This document shows, piece by piece, positions 51,423 to 59,157 of a DNA stretch of 64,000 nt; positions within the stretch are counted from its first letter, which is position 1; each line of letters begins with the position of its first letter. The notes beneath the pieces are model-generated. The model saw nothing but the letters and a program-made list of their open reading frames with translations. It made no database searches and had not been told where the DNA came from. Source of the DNA: Verrucomicrobiota bacterium (GTDB lineage Bacteria; Chlamydiota; Chlamydiia; Chlamydiales; SM23-39); assembly GCA_018968815.1 (NCBI GenBank), contig JAGWZL010000004.1:1-64000 (forward strand), in the 5' to 3' direction. Both the position numbers and the translations under genes were made by a program.

Positions 51423-52419
51423 TCAAAACGAGATGACCGCCCCTTGCGCTGCTGCATGGGAGGGCACTTCCTGCAACCGCTCCATGATCTATGATTTGGC
51501 GGGCGCTGCCGCCTCTGATCGGCTGATTTTCACCTCTTCTGGCGCTGAGGGGGTCAACCAAGTTTTTCTCTCTGTCTTTTTAGAGGTGGTGCGCAAGGCG
51601 GGCAAGACGCACATCCTTATTTCCGAGATGGAAGATGCGCCGACGATGCGGTGTGCGAAACGGTTGGAAGAGCTGGGTTGCACGATTAAAATCGCTCCTG
51701 TGAAAAAGGGGCTCATTGATGTCGATGCGTTAAGCAAGCTGATCAGTCCGCGCACGGCGTTGATTTCGGTCACGATGGCGCATGGACTCACGGGAGTGAT
51801 CCAACCGGCCCGAGAAATCTTAGATCTTGCGAAAGAGCGCCAGGTGCTGCTCCATTTCGATGCGATGTATGCCATTGGGAAATACCCGATGCAATTTGAA
51901 TCCGATTATCTCACTTTTTCGGGAGATCGGATCCATTCCACGAAAGGGACGGGGGGGCTTTTTGCCAAGCAGAGCGCGCCGCTGGTCCCGCTGATTTTAG
52001 GCGGTGCAGAGCAGGCGGGATTGCGCAGTGGATCGTTGGATGAGTCTGCGCTCAGCCAGGCTGCGCATCAATCGCTGCTCTATCTCGACACGATGGCCTT
52101 AGAAGTGGCTCGGTTGCGCGATCTCTTTGAGTCCTCCATCCAAGGCAAGGTGCTTTTTCAAGAGCATCTCCGTTTGCCGAACACTTCTTTGATTGCATTC
52201 CCGGGAGTGCACCAAGAGGCGCTTCTCTATTTTCTGCATCGCAAAGGGGTTGCGGCGGCCATTGGGGGTTCTTACGCGCCTCATCTTTCGACTCTCGATG
52301 AGACGGCGCTGAGCTTTTCTTTCAGTCGGATGACGACAGAGGAGGAGGTTGTGCGGGCCGCTCAGATCATCAATGAAACGGTGCAAGAACTCCGGCGTCT
52401 TTCGGAGGCGCTATGTTGA
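51409..52419 (+). CDS. Degenerate NifS/IscS-like class V aminotransferase homologue
   Basis: The 336-residue protein follows the cysteine-desulfurase fold (IFTSSGAEGVNQVF, FDAMYAIGK, LRSGSLDESA, TTEEEVVRAAQIIN) but lacks the key residues. Aligned by eye with IscS, the PLP lysine of SGHK is Arg174 (SGDR), the stacking histidine is Asp76 (MEDA), the glutamine of DATQ is Tyr154, and the catalytic-cysteine loop reads GGSYA with no Cys. The N-terminus is also shortened. It is probably not a working desulfurase. It lies between gpmA and the NifU-like gene, overlapping both. I chose the ATG at 51409; the frame opens at a TTG at 51394. Confidence 0.8.
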   Translation: MIDLNQNEMTAPCAAAWEGTSCNRSMIYDLAGAAASDRLIFTSSGAEGVNQVFLSVFLEVVRKAGKTHILISEMEDAPTMRCAKRLEELGCTIKIAPVKKGLIDVDALSKLISPRTALISVTMAHGLTGVIQPAREILDLAKERQVLLHFDAMYAIGKYPMQFESDYLTFSGDRIHSTKGTGGLFAKQSAPLVPLILGGAEQAGLRSGSLDESALSQAAHQSLLYLDTMALEVARLRDLFESSIQGKVLFQEHLRLPNTSLIAFPGVHQEALLYFLHRKGVAAAIGGSYAPHLSTLDETALSFSFSRMTTEEEVVRAAQIINETVQELRRLSEALC

Positions 52420-53126
52420 GCAAAAAGCTGAGAGAAAAGATCGACCGGCTCCGGTATGTGGGGTTTTTCACACCACAGATCGCTCAAGCGAAGGAACTGC
52501 GCCATGTCGTTGGCAAAGAGGGAAGGCTCCATCTGCACTGGCTTGTCGATGAATCGGATGGGGTGATTGCCGACGCAAAGTTTCAAGTCTTTGGGCCTGT
52601 GGGGTTGATTGCAGCGGCGGAGGTTGCGAGCGAACTGGTGTTGCACAAAAACTACGATCAAGTCTCTCGTCTCACAGCCGATCTGATCGATCGGCATGTT
52701 CGGGATCGCAAAGAAGAGCCGGCGTTTCCCAAAGAGTGCGGTGGGTTTCTCAATCAAGTGCTGTCGGCGATCGACAATGCGGTCCAACAATGCATCGATA
52801 TTCCCTTTGCTGCGACCTATGATATGACGCCGATCGAGAATGATTTTGGCGAAATTCCAGGGGGCATCCCGGGCTGGATAGAGTTTCCTTTAGGGCAAAA
52901 ATTGAAGATCGTCGAAGAGGTGCTTGAAAAGGAAATCCGCCCGTACATTGAGCTCGATGCGGGCGGTGTGCAACTGATTGAGCTGAAAGAGAGCGGGGAA
53001 GTATTGATTGCCTATGAAGGCGCCTGTACGAGCTGCCATTCTGCAACCGGATCGACGCTAACGGCCATCCAAAGAATCTTGAGGGCCAGGGTTCATCCCT
53101 CCCTTTTCGTGACCCCCACTCTTTGA
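52413..53126 (+). CDS. NifU-like protein
   Basis: The 237-residue protein has an IscU-like N-terminal part (DAKFQVFGPVGLIAAAEVASEL near residue 55) and a C-terminal NifU domain with the Cys pair of GACTSCHSATGSTLTAIQ near 208. In the N-terminal part the cluster cysteine expected after FG is Pro, so only the C-terminal domain could hold an Fe-S cluster. It overlaps the degenerate NifS-like gene by 7 bp and the convergent orphan gene by 69 bp. Confidence 0.85.
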   Translation: MLSKKLREKIDRLRYVGFFTPQIAQAKELRHVVGKEGRLHLHWLVDESDGVIADAKFQVFGPVGLIAAAEVASELVLHKNYDQVSRLTADLIDRHVRDRKEEPAFPKECGGFLNQVLSAIDNAVQQCIDIPFAATYDMTPIENDFGEIPGGIPGWIEFPLGQKLKIVEEVLEKEIRPYIELDAGGVQLIELKESGEVLIAYEGACTSCHSATGSTLTAIQRILRARVHPSLFVTPTL

Positions 53127-53852
53127 TTTGACAAAAGTGACTGTGAAATCTTGTAGTTGACAAGTGGGTCCAAAGTCTCTCTTTGGAAGGGGGGCGTATG
53201 TTACGGTGAATCCCGCTTCCATTGCGCTTGCGTTGAGCGTTCGCTTTTGGAGCTCTATGTCTGAGCCCTGAAAGGTATATGGATTACCAGGGCACGTGCC
53301 CTCGTCTTGAAGCAAATGCGCAAGACAGCGCAATGATTGATCTCTGTTTTCTTTGGTGACGGCCGTCATACATTCTCCTTCTACTTTGGTATATCTCTTG
53401 GCAAAATAAGGAAAAGTCTTTGGATGCGGTGGCCAACATGTAATAACGCTTGAATTCATCCATGGATCGTAATCTAAAGTATCACATTCTGCATGTGCGT
53501 GGTGTCGCCGTTCGTTTGGAGTATAAACATGCTCCAGTGCCGAAGAGTAAACAGGTCTATTTCCGCAAAAAAGAGTCAATGTGGAGTGTTCTAACTTCCT
53601 CAATGCAATGATGCCGTATTGGGAATAAATGGCGAGCATTTCTGCAGGAGGGATAGAAATATCTAGTTTTTCTAAGTCTTTGGGACACTCGTTCAAATGC
53701 GTCATTATGGCTTGCGCCCATATGCCAAACGCGCTCCGCTCCATGAGAAAGCTGGTATAAAAAGATGTGATACACTCGCGAAGAGTAGCAAAGTCTTCTG
53801 CTTGATGTAAGGATTTTGGAGTTGTGTGGCTATCCAACGGGGTGCAATTCAT
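53058..53852 (-). CDS. Hypothetical protein after birA (264 aa)
   Basis: The ATG at 53852 overlaps the birA stop by 4 bp, so the two are coupled; the longer frame to 53948 would lie inside birA. The protein is soluble and has several cysteines and histidines scattered through it. A block like MERSAFGIWAQAIMTHLNECP near residue 50 suggests a helical N-terminal half, and the C-terminal half looks beta-rich. I do not recognise it. Its 3' end overlaps the end of the NifU-like gene by 69 bp on the other strand. Confidence 0.6.
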   Translation of the reverse strand: MNCTPLDSHTTPKSLHQAEDFATLRECITSFYTSFLMERSAFGIWAQAIMTHLNECPKDLEKLDISIPPAEMLAIYSQYGIIALRKLEHSTLTLFCGNRPVYSSALEHVYTPNERRHHAHAECDTLDYDPWMNSSVITCWPPHPKTFPYFAKRYTKVEGECMTAVTKENRDQSLRCLAHLLQDEGTCPGNPYTFQGSDIELQKRTLNASAMEAGFTVTYAPLPKRDFGPTCQLQDFTVTFVKSKSGGHEKGGMNPGPQDSLDGR

Positions 53853-54568
53853 AGAATGTCTCCGGCAACAACGGTGTGTATGGTTTTGTCTGGTAGAAGC
53901 AGGTTGAGTTGTCCATCTTCGGTCAATGAGTGGCAAATTCCGACCCACACCTTTTTCCCATCAAAGCAGCGCACTGTTTCTCCTTTGAGCGCGAGCAGTT
54001 GATCGAATGGCCGGTGAAACGGGGTAAATCCCTCTTTTTTGAACCGTTCTAGATCCTGCACAAATTGCATCTGCAATTTTTTGAGCACGTCCCGCACGGC
54101 CCATTTCTTCCCTGTTTCCAAAAGGAGCGAGGTGGCGGGCTGGTCGATGTGTGCGATCATGGCGGCATCGAGATTCACATTGACGCCGATTCCGAGAAAG
54201 ATCTCTACTTTGTCGGCATGGAATTGTGTTTCGCAGAGAACCCCAGACACTTTTTTCTTGTGCAATCGCACATCGTTCGGCCATTTGATTTCGGGTTTCA
54301 ATCCCTCGTGCTGCAACACGGAGGCTAAGCTAAGCGCCATGATTTGGGCGAGCGAGGAGAGATGCCGCGTACGGGCGGGCAGCGTGAAATAAAACGTCGC
54401 ATAAAGCCCCACATCTTTGGGAGAGACCCAGTGTCTTTGAAAGCGCCCAACCCCCGCCGTCTGTTCATCTGCGGTAATGCAGGTGATTTCCCCTTGAGGA
54501 AAACTCTGGCTATGTTGTTTTGCATATACATTCGTGGAATCGATCACATTCAAATTTATTTGATGCAT
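53849..54568 (-). CDS. birA: Biotin-[acetyl-CoA-carboxylase] ligase
   Basis: BirA attaches biotin to the carboxyl-carrier protein. The 239-residue protein has only the catalytic domain, without the DNA-binding domain of E. coli BirA, so it does not act as a repressor. It has the adenylate site in modified form (AGVGRFQRHWVSP instead of GRGRRGR), KWPNDV near residue 97, KKVSGVLCE and a C-terminal SH3-like domain. The changed GRGRRGR-like loop is the only oddity. Confidence 0.92.
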   Translation of the reverse strand: MHQINLNVIDSTNVYAKQHSQSFPQGEITCITADEQTAGVGRFQRHWVSPKDVGLYATFYFTLPARTRHLSSLAQIMALSLASVLQHEGLKPEIKWPNDVRLHKKKVSGVLCETQFHADKVEIFLGIGVNVNLDAAMIAHIDQPATSLLLETGKKWAVRDVLKKLQMQFVQDLERFKKEGFTPFHRPFDQLLALKGETVRCFDGKKVWVGICHSLTEDGQLNLLLPDKTIHTVVAGDIL

Positions 54569-54629
54569 CAGATCTCCTTTTTTTTCGCGCCTTGAGTATA
54601 TAGAAAGTTGTCAATAGAATCGAAGTAAT

Positions 54630-55751
54630 ATGTGGAAATCATCCCTTTTTTCCCGCCTCGATTATCGGATTGTTCCTGTGATCGCGGCTTTGATGGTGAT
54701 CAGCCTGCTCGTCATTTCCTCTATGACAGGCGATCCGTCGGAAGAGGATTTTTGGACGCCCCTGGTCAAAACGCAGCTCCGTTGGTTTTGCCTCGGGTGG
54801 CTCGTATTTTTTCTCGCCTCCTATTTCGACTACCGCCGCCTGCGCTCCTTAAGTCCGCTGCTGTACTGCATCATGATTCTGCTGCTCGCTGGCCTTTTTT
54901 TTACGTCCCCCATTCAAAACGTCCACCGCTGGTATAAAATCCCCGGCGTCGCCAGTTTGCAACCCTCCGAGCAGGCCAAACTCATCTTAGTCATTTTCCT
55001 CAGCTGGTTTTTAGAAAGGCGTGGACGCGAGGCCTCTTCCCTTTCGACAGCGATCCAAATGGCTCTCATCGTAGCCGTCCCTTTCCTCCTCATTCTCAAA
55101 CAACCCGATTTAGGCACCGCCTTGATCCTTTGCCCCATTGCCTTAGCCCTCGCCTACTTCGGCGAAGTGCACCGGGGCCTTGTGCGCATGGTCACGTTTT
55201 GCGCGCTCGGCGCCCTCTTTGTCGTCGCGCTCCTGTTCCTCGGCGTTCTAGATCACGAAAAAATGCGCCCCTTGTTCACCACCGTCTTAAAAGAATACCA
55301 GTACCAACGACTCAACCCCAACACCTACCACCAAAAAGCATCCCAAATCGCCATCGCCATCGGCGGCGTTTCAGGCAGCGGCTGGCATAAAGGAGAATTT
55401 TCAGGACGCAAATGGCTCCCCGCCGCCCACACCGATTCGGTCTTCGCCGCCTATAGCGAAGAATTCGGCCTCGTCGGCGTCGCCTTCCTGCTCCTCTTAT
55501 ATTACGCCCTCATCTACTTCAGCTTCCAGGTCGCAGCCGTTGCCAAAGACCCCTTTGGAAGATTCCTCGCAGCAGGACTCACCGTCTACCTCGCCATGCA
55601 CGTCCTCTTCAATATCGGCATGATGTGCGCCCTCCTCCCCATTTCAGGGGTCCCCCTCATCTTCCTCACCTACGGCGGGAGCTCCATTTTATCCACGATG
55701 GGCGCCCTCGGAATTTTGCAAAGTATTTATAGTAGAAGATTTATGTTTTAA
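54630..55751 (+). CDS. rodA: Rod-shape / SEDS peptidoglycan polymerase RodA
   Basis: SEDS proteins polymerise glycan strands from lipid II. The 373-residue protein has about ten membrane helices, the PSEQAKLILVIFL segment near residue 112, the catalytic-Asp motif LKQPDLGTALI near 155, and the C-terminal MCALLPISGVPLIFLTYGGS near 337. Its short N-terminus and the Asp-x-Gly context fit RodA rather than FtsW. It is divergent from birA. In chlamydiae, which lack FtsZ, RodA and the MreB system direct division-site peptidoglycan. Confidence 0.93.
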   Translation: MWKSSLFSRLDYRIVPVIAALMVISLLVISSMTGDPSEEDFWTPLVKTQLRWFCLGWLVFFLASYFDYRRLRSLSPLLYCIMILLLAGLFFTSPIQNVHRWYKIPGVASLQPSEQAKLILVIFLSWFLERRGREASSLSTAIQMALIVAVPFLLILKQPDLGTALILCPIALALAYFGEVHRGLVRMVTFCALGALFVVALLFLGVLDHEKMRPLFTTVLKEYQYQRLNPNTYHQKASQIAIAIGGVSGSGWHKGEFSGRKWLPAAHTDSVFAAYSEEFGLVGVAFLLLLYYALIYFSFQVAAVAKDPFGRFLAAGLTVYLAMHVLFNIGMMCALLPISGVPLIFLTYGGSSILSTMGALGILQSIYSRRFMF

Positions 55752-55842
55752 TTTTTCTAATTCACTCTAGATCTGATCTTTAAGTCCAGGCTGTATTTTT
55801 TTTGTAAAAAGATGTATTTTTGAGTTTAGAGGGTAAATAACT

Positions 55843-56328
55843 ATGTTCAACCATTCATTTATTTTTTCACCTGGTACTTGGCAAGGAGAAGGGAAAATCA
55901 CATTGAACATGGTGGAAGAGGATCTCTTCTTCAACACGCAGTGGGCCGTTCAAAATAAGGACTTCGCGGGCAAGGTGTCTTGTGCGCAAGAGATTCAGAT
56001 TCAAGGGTTATCCGAGAACATGCGCAATGAGTTATCGTTCTATGATTTTCAAAACAAGATTTTTTCGGTGGATATGGAGAATCAGAACGTGGGGCGGATT
56101 GTGGGGACTGGGGTTTACGATGATCAGATGATTGCGTGGGAATTTCGGAATAATGACATGCATTTTGAAGGGTATGAGACCTATTATTTGCAGCCGGATG
56201 GCAGTTATCATATGAAAGGCGAGTATGTGACCTCCGATCAATTCCGCACGCAGATAGAGGCTCGTCTTTGGCTGCGTTCGAATGAGGCGCCGGCTGAGGA
56301 CGAATCTGCAGATGGCGAGGAAGAATGA
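55843..56328 (+). CDS. Hypothetical protein, possible beta-barrel fold (161 aa)
   Basis: The product has the wording of a lipocalin-like beta barrel: SPGTWQGEGKITLNMVEEDL near residue 10, then alternating strands with GTGVYDDQMIAWEFRNND and DGSYHMKGEYVT. It ends in an acidic tail rich in Glu and Ala. It has no signal peptide. I do not recognise a named family. GAGGG lies about 10 bp before the ATG. It overlaps the following lipoprotein gene by 4 bp. Confidence 0.65.
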   Translation: MFNHSFIFSPGTWQGEGKITLNMVEEDLFFNTQWAVQNKDFAGKVSCAQEIQIQGLSENMRNELSFYDFQNKIFSVDMENQNVGRIVGTGVYDDQMIAWEFRNNDMHFEGYETYYLQPDGSYHMKGEYVTSDQFRTQIEARLWLRSNEAPAEDESADGEEE

Positions 56329-56669
56329 AGCGGTTTTTGCCTTTATTTCTGTTTGTGTCTTGTGCAGTGGGCGGCAGAGTGGTGACGATGGACGCCTTTT
56401 ATGAGGTCGATCTTTGCACCACGGTGCCTCAAGTGGTTGCTTTGTTGGGCAAGCCCTATGCGATCTATAAGAAAGGGGATGGTTGCGTCGAGTATGAGTA
56501 CATTGAGCGGATCAAAATTGGCGGACGGGATGCCGAAGAGCGCAGATACTACATCATGATACGCGACGGCGTTGTCATCTCCAAGAGGGTGAAGCAAAGC
56601 TCTCCACTTCCCTATGGTTTCGATAGCTACGATATGCAGACCACTCAGAAGGACGAGATCACCGAATAA
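56325..56669 (+). CDS. Small lipoprotein with BamE-like pattern
   Basis: The 114-residue protein has a signal with a lipobox-like LFLFVSC (Cys near 13). A domain follows with LCTTVPQVVALLGKPYAIYK and EYEYIERI, the layout of BamE/SmpA small outer-membrane lipoproteins (start of an alpha helix, a short loop with Gly-Pro, then beta strands). The similarity is only in pattern. It overlaps the upstream gene by ATGA, and a terminator hairpin lies 7 bp after its stop. Confidence 0.65.
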   Translation: MKRFLPLFLFVSCAVGGRVVTMDAFYEVDLCTTVPQVVALLGKPYAIYKKGDGCVEYEYIERIKIGGRDAEERRYYIMIRDGVVISKRVKQSSPLPYGFDSYDMQTTQKDEITE

Positions 56670-56675
56670 AAAAAA

Positions 56676-56701
56676 GAGGGCTGCCCTGATGGGCAGCCCT
56701 C
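56676..56701 (-). terminator. Rho-independent terminator of the porin gene
   Basis: GAGGGCTGCCC and GGGCAGCCCTC form an 11-bp stem with a 4-base loop. On the minus strand it is followed by eight T residues. It lies 32 bp beyond the stop of the porin gene and also closes the convergent lipoprotein gene. Confidence 0.9.
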
Positions 56702-56732
56702 CCTAGAGAAGAGCAAAATATGTTTGCTTGGG

Positions 56733-57980
56733 TTAGAAGTCAAACTGGGCTCTGACTGTCAACCCTTGTAGAAACAGGTTGCCAGGTTGAGCGCCCACGC
56801 TATTTGCGACTTCATCAGCCAAGTATCTCATCATGTTCTGATCCCAGAAGATTTGGAAATCATAAGAGACGAGCAGGTCGAAGTGGTAATTGCGGCAATC
56901 GAAATAGCTTCCCCAGCCGAGACCGATGTTCATATCGTTGTTGAACCGGATCGCGTTGTAGTCGCTAAAGCTCGCAGTCACTGGGTGACCAAAGATGAGA
57001 GAATCATCAGATGCTTTCACCGATGTGTAGCGGGTATAGTTGATGCTGGCTGCCATGTCTCCTTCAACACGGAATCCCCAACCCAAGTGCCATTCGCCTC
57101 TGCAACCTGCACGAGGACCTACGGCCCAAGAATTAGAGTGGAAGTGATAGACGGCATCCGCATTTTGACCTGCCAACACAACGGGCATAGCGAGTCTTAG
57201 ATTCTGACGAATCCAAGCAGCTCGTACGCCTGCAAATGGAGCCATGATCAAATGAGTCCCTTGATAGAAAGGACGTGTCGCAGCTACATCCAGCAAGTCC
57301 ATGTTGCAGTGCCAGGTTGAAGAGATTTCAATTGGCGAATGGTTTGCGTGAGTGAGTGACCAGCCAGTGACTGTCCAAACGGCAGCAGAGGCTCCAGCAG
57401 GAGCAGCCGACGCTGTTTTAGAAGTGTGGGTTCTGGAACGGAACCATGTATACTCTGCATAAGCGCTCCAGTGGTCGTGGCCCAAGTCAACACCTAAGCC
57501 GACTTTAAAGCCGGGTTTCCATGCAGTTTCTTGCTCCAAAGTGTCGACGGGGATTGTCACACCGCCTGCAACGCCTGTTAAGAAGGTGGAGTTTGTATTA
57601 GACGTAGCTAAGTCCAATCCCCCTTCATAAGCTGTCCAATAGGTAAAGCTGGCATCGACCCAGAAATCCCATGGGCATGGGCTCAGCTCAATATTGGCTG
57701 GCTCATTGTAGGCTGCTGGAAGGCAGCAGTTGTTGTCAGGATATCCTCTTTCAAAACACACTGGTGGGCAGCAAGGCTTGCAGGGTTTTGGAGGACATGG
57801 TTTTGGGCATGCTGGCGGCGGCGTGCATGGTTTTGGACATGGCGCTGGCGGGCATGGTTTTGGACATTCCTTTGGAGGACAAGGTGGTGAGCAGCTGTCT
57901 GCGACCTCTTCTTGCGCATAGGCAAAATGAGCGCATACTATGCAGAGGCTCACTGTGATTAGTTTTGCTAAACGATTCAT
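56733..57980 (-). CDS. Outer-membrane porin with Cys/Pro-rich N-terminal segment
   Basis: The 415-residue protein has a signal peptide (cleavage near AYA-QE, residue 22). A Pro/Cys-rich stretch of about 58 residues follows, with 14 cysteines in repeats like CPKPCPPAPCPKPC. Then comes a beta-barrel of about 330 residues that ends in an aromatic (FLQGLTVRAQFDF), the outer-membrane sorting signal. The barrel resembles the MOMP-like/Legionella-type porin family I remember from Waddlia. The Cys-rich arm could form disulfide cross-links. AAGGA precedes the ATG, and a strong terminator follows. Confidence 0.85.
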   Translation of the reverse strand: MNRLAKLITVSLCIVCAHFAYAQEEVADSCSPPCPPKECPKPCPPAPCPKPCTPPPACPKPCPPKPCKPCCPPVCFERGYPDNNCCLPAAYNEPANIELSPCPWDFWVDASFTYWTAYEGGLDLATSNTNSTFLTGVAGGVTIPVDTLEQETAWKPGFKVGLGVDLGHDHWSAYAEYTWFRSRTHTSKTASAAPAGASAAVWTVTGWSLTHANHSPIEISSTWHCNMDLLDVAATRPFYQGTHLIMAPFAGVRAAWIRQNLRLAMPVVLAGQNADAVYHFHSNSWAVGPRAGCRGEWHLGWGFRVEGDMAASINYTRYTSVKASDDSLIFGHPVTASFSDYNAIRFNNDMNIGLGWGSYFDCRNYHFDLLVSYDFQIFWDQNMMRYLADEVANSVGAQPGNLFLQGLTVRAQFDF

Positions 57981-58207
57981 TTTCTACTTTCCTTTGGTAA
58001 AAAAAGGTTAAACGTAACTTGAATGTGTCAAAAGATCCATTTTAATTCCAGAAATTTTTTTTCTCCGAGGAGAATTTGCGCTGCAAATATTTTCCAATTT
58101 GCGATTGGATGTGTGTTTTTTTGACGCAAAATTTTGCGGTGGTCAGAAATCGATCTGTTTTTTTATCATGCTTGACTCGCATACGCAAACAACAAGAGGA
58201 TTCATTT

Positions 58208-58759
58208 ATGCCTACACGAATTACCGTCAATGACGCTGCAACACTGATTGCAGACCATTTGCTGCAAGGAGTCGCGCCCGAGAGACAAGCTGCGATTTTG
58301 CCAGCCACGAAATACAATGTATTGGTCAAAGCGTTTAACGTTTCCAGTATTTGTCTTTTAGCAGCTGCGGTCAGCGCGATTTTTTTAGCGTTTTCTGCTG
58401 CGTGTGTATTTTTAGCGGTGGGAGTCTTGCTGCGATGGGCAACAGAAAAAGAACTCGGACGATATGCGATCCAGCCCGACGCCAGTGCGGGCGATGCCGG
58501 TTCGCGCGATGCGGGTATGATGCCGTCCAGTGTGATGCGTATCGTGCAGACGTTTTTGCCTACAGTATTTCCAGAAGCACGCCGTGAAGTGGCATCGTGC
58601 ATTCAACGCCATGTTGGCATTGAGCCAAGAGAGGGGTGGGAGGCTGATGAGGTGGTTTTATTCGATTACGTTGTTTGGAAAAACAGCGTAGATATTCCGC
58701 CAGAAAATCGAGAGGGGGCGATACGGAGAGAATTTCGCCTTGACACTCAGCTGGACTAA
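58208..58759 (+). CDS. Small protein with a long hydrophobic segment, Inc-like candidate
   Basis: The 183-residue protein has a hydrophobic stretch of about 34-40 residues (near 43-78, SSICLLAAAVSAIFLAFSAA onward) that could form two tightly spaced membrane helices. Such a bilobed segment is the known mark of chlamydial inclusion-membrane proteins. The rest is soluble, with no domain I recognise. AGAGGA lies 8 bp before the ATG, so I chose it over the upstream one at 58076. It converges with rpsJ. Calling it an Inc protein is speculation. Confidence 0.55.
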   Translation: MPTRITVNDAATLIADHLLQGVAPERQAAILPATKYNVLVKAFNVSSICLLAAAVSAIFLAFSAACVFLAVGVLLRWATEKELGRYAIQPDASAGDAGSRDAGMMPSSVMRIVQTFLPTVFPEARREVASCIQRHVGIEPREGWEADEVVLFDYVVWKNSVDIPPENREGAIRREFRLDTQLD

Positions 58760-58765
58760 CAACCG

Positions 58766-58800
58766 CCAGGTCTTGGGGCTTGGAAGGCCCCGAGACCTGG
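58766..58800. terminator. Hairpin between convergent genes
   Basis: CCAGGTCTTGGGGC pairs with GCCCCGAGACCTGG with one G-T pair, and no T-run follows. It lies between the ends of the Inc-like gene and rpsJ and probably terminates both. Confidence 0.6.
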
Positions 58801-58834
58801 TGTATGTGTGTGTAAGTGGAATGCCGATTGCGCG

Positions 58835-59152
58835 TTAAGCTTTAATCTTAATATCGACGCCGGCGGCGACGGGTAGGACTTTTAGCTTATCGATCGTGTC
58901 AAGAGTTGGGTCGAGGAGATCGAGAACGCGAATGTGAGTTCGCATTTCAAACTGTTCTCGCGATTTCCTGTCGACGTGAGGCGAGCGCAAAACGGTATAA
59001 ATTTCCCGTTTTGTTGGCAGGGGAATGGGGCCCACAACGCGTGCGCCGGTCCTTTTCGCTGTTTCGACAATGTCTTGAACGGAGCGGTCGAGCGTCCTTT
59101 GATCGAACGCTTTGAGCCGAATCCGTATTTTTTTTCTGGGTGATTTTGCCAT
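58835..59152 (-). CDS. rpsJ: Ribosomal protein S10
   Basis: S10 is part of the 30S head and, with NusB, of antitermination. The 105-residue protein has the hallmark [20 protein letters not shown] start, [20 protein letters not shown] and [20 protein letters not shown]. It is the last gene of rpsL-rpsG-fusA-rpsJ, starting 5 bp after fusA, as I recall from chlamydiae, where it is separate from the S10 operon. Confidence 0.98.
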   Translation of the reverse strand: MAKSPRKKIRIRLKAFDQRTLDRSVQDIVETAKRTGARVVGPIPLPTKREIYTVLRSPHVDRKSREQFEMRTHIRVLDLLDPTLDTIDKLKVLPVAAGVDIKIKA

Positions 59153-59157
59153 ATTCT

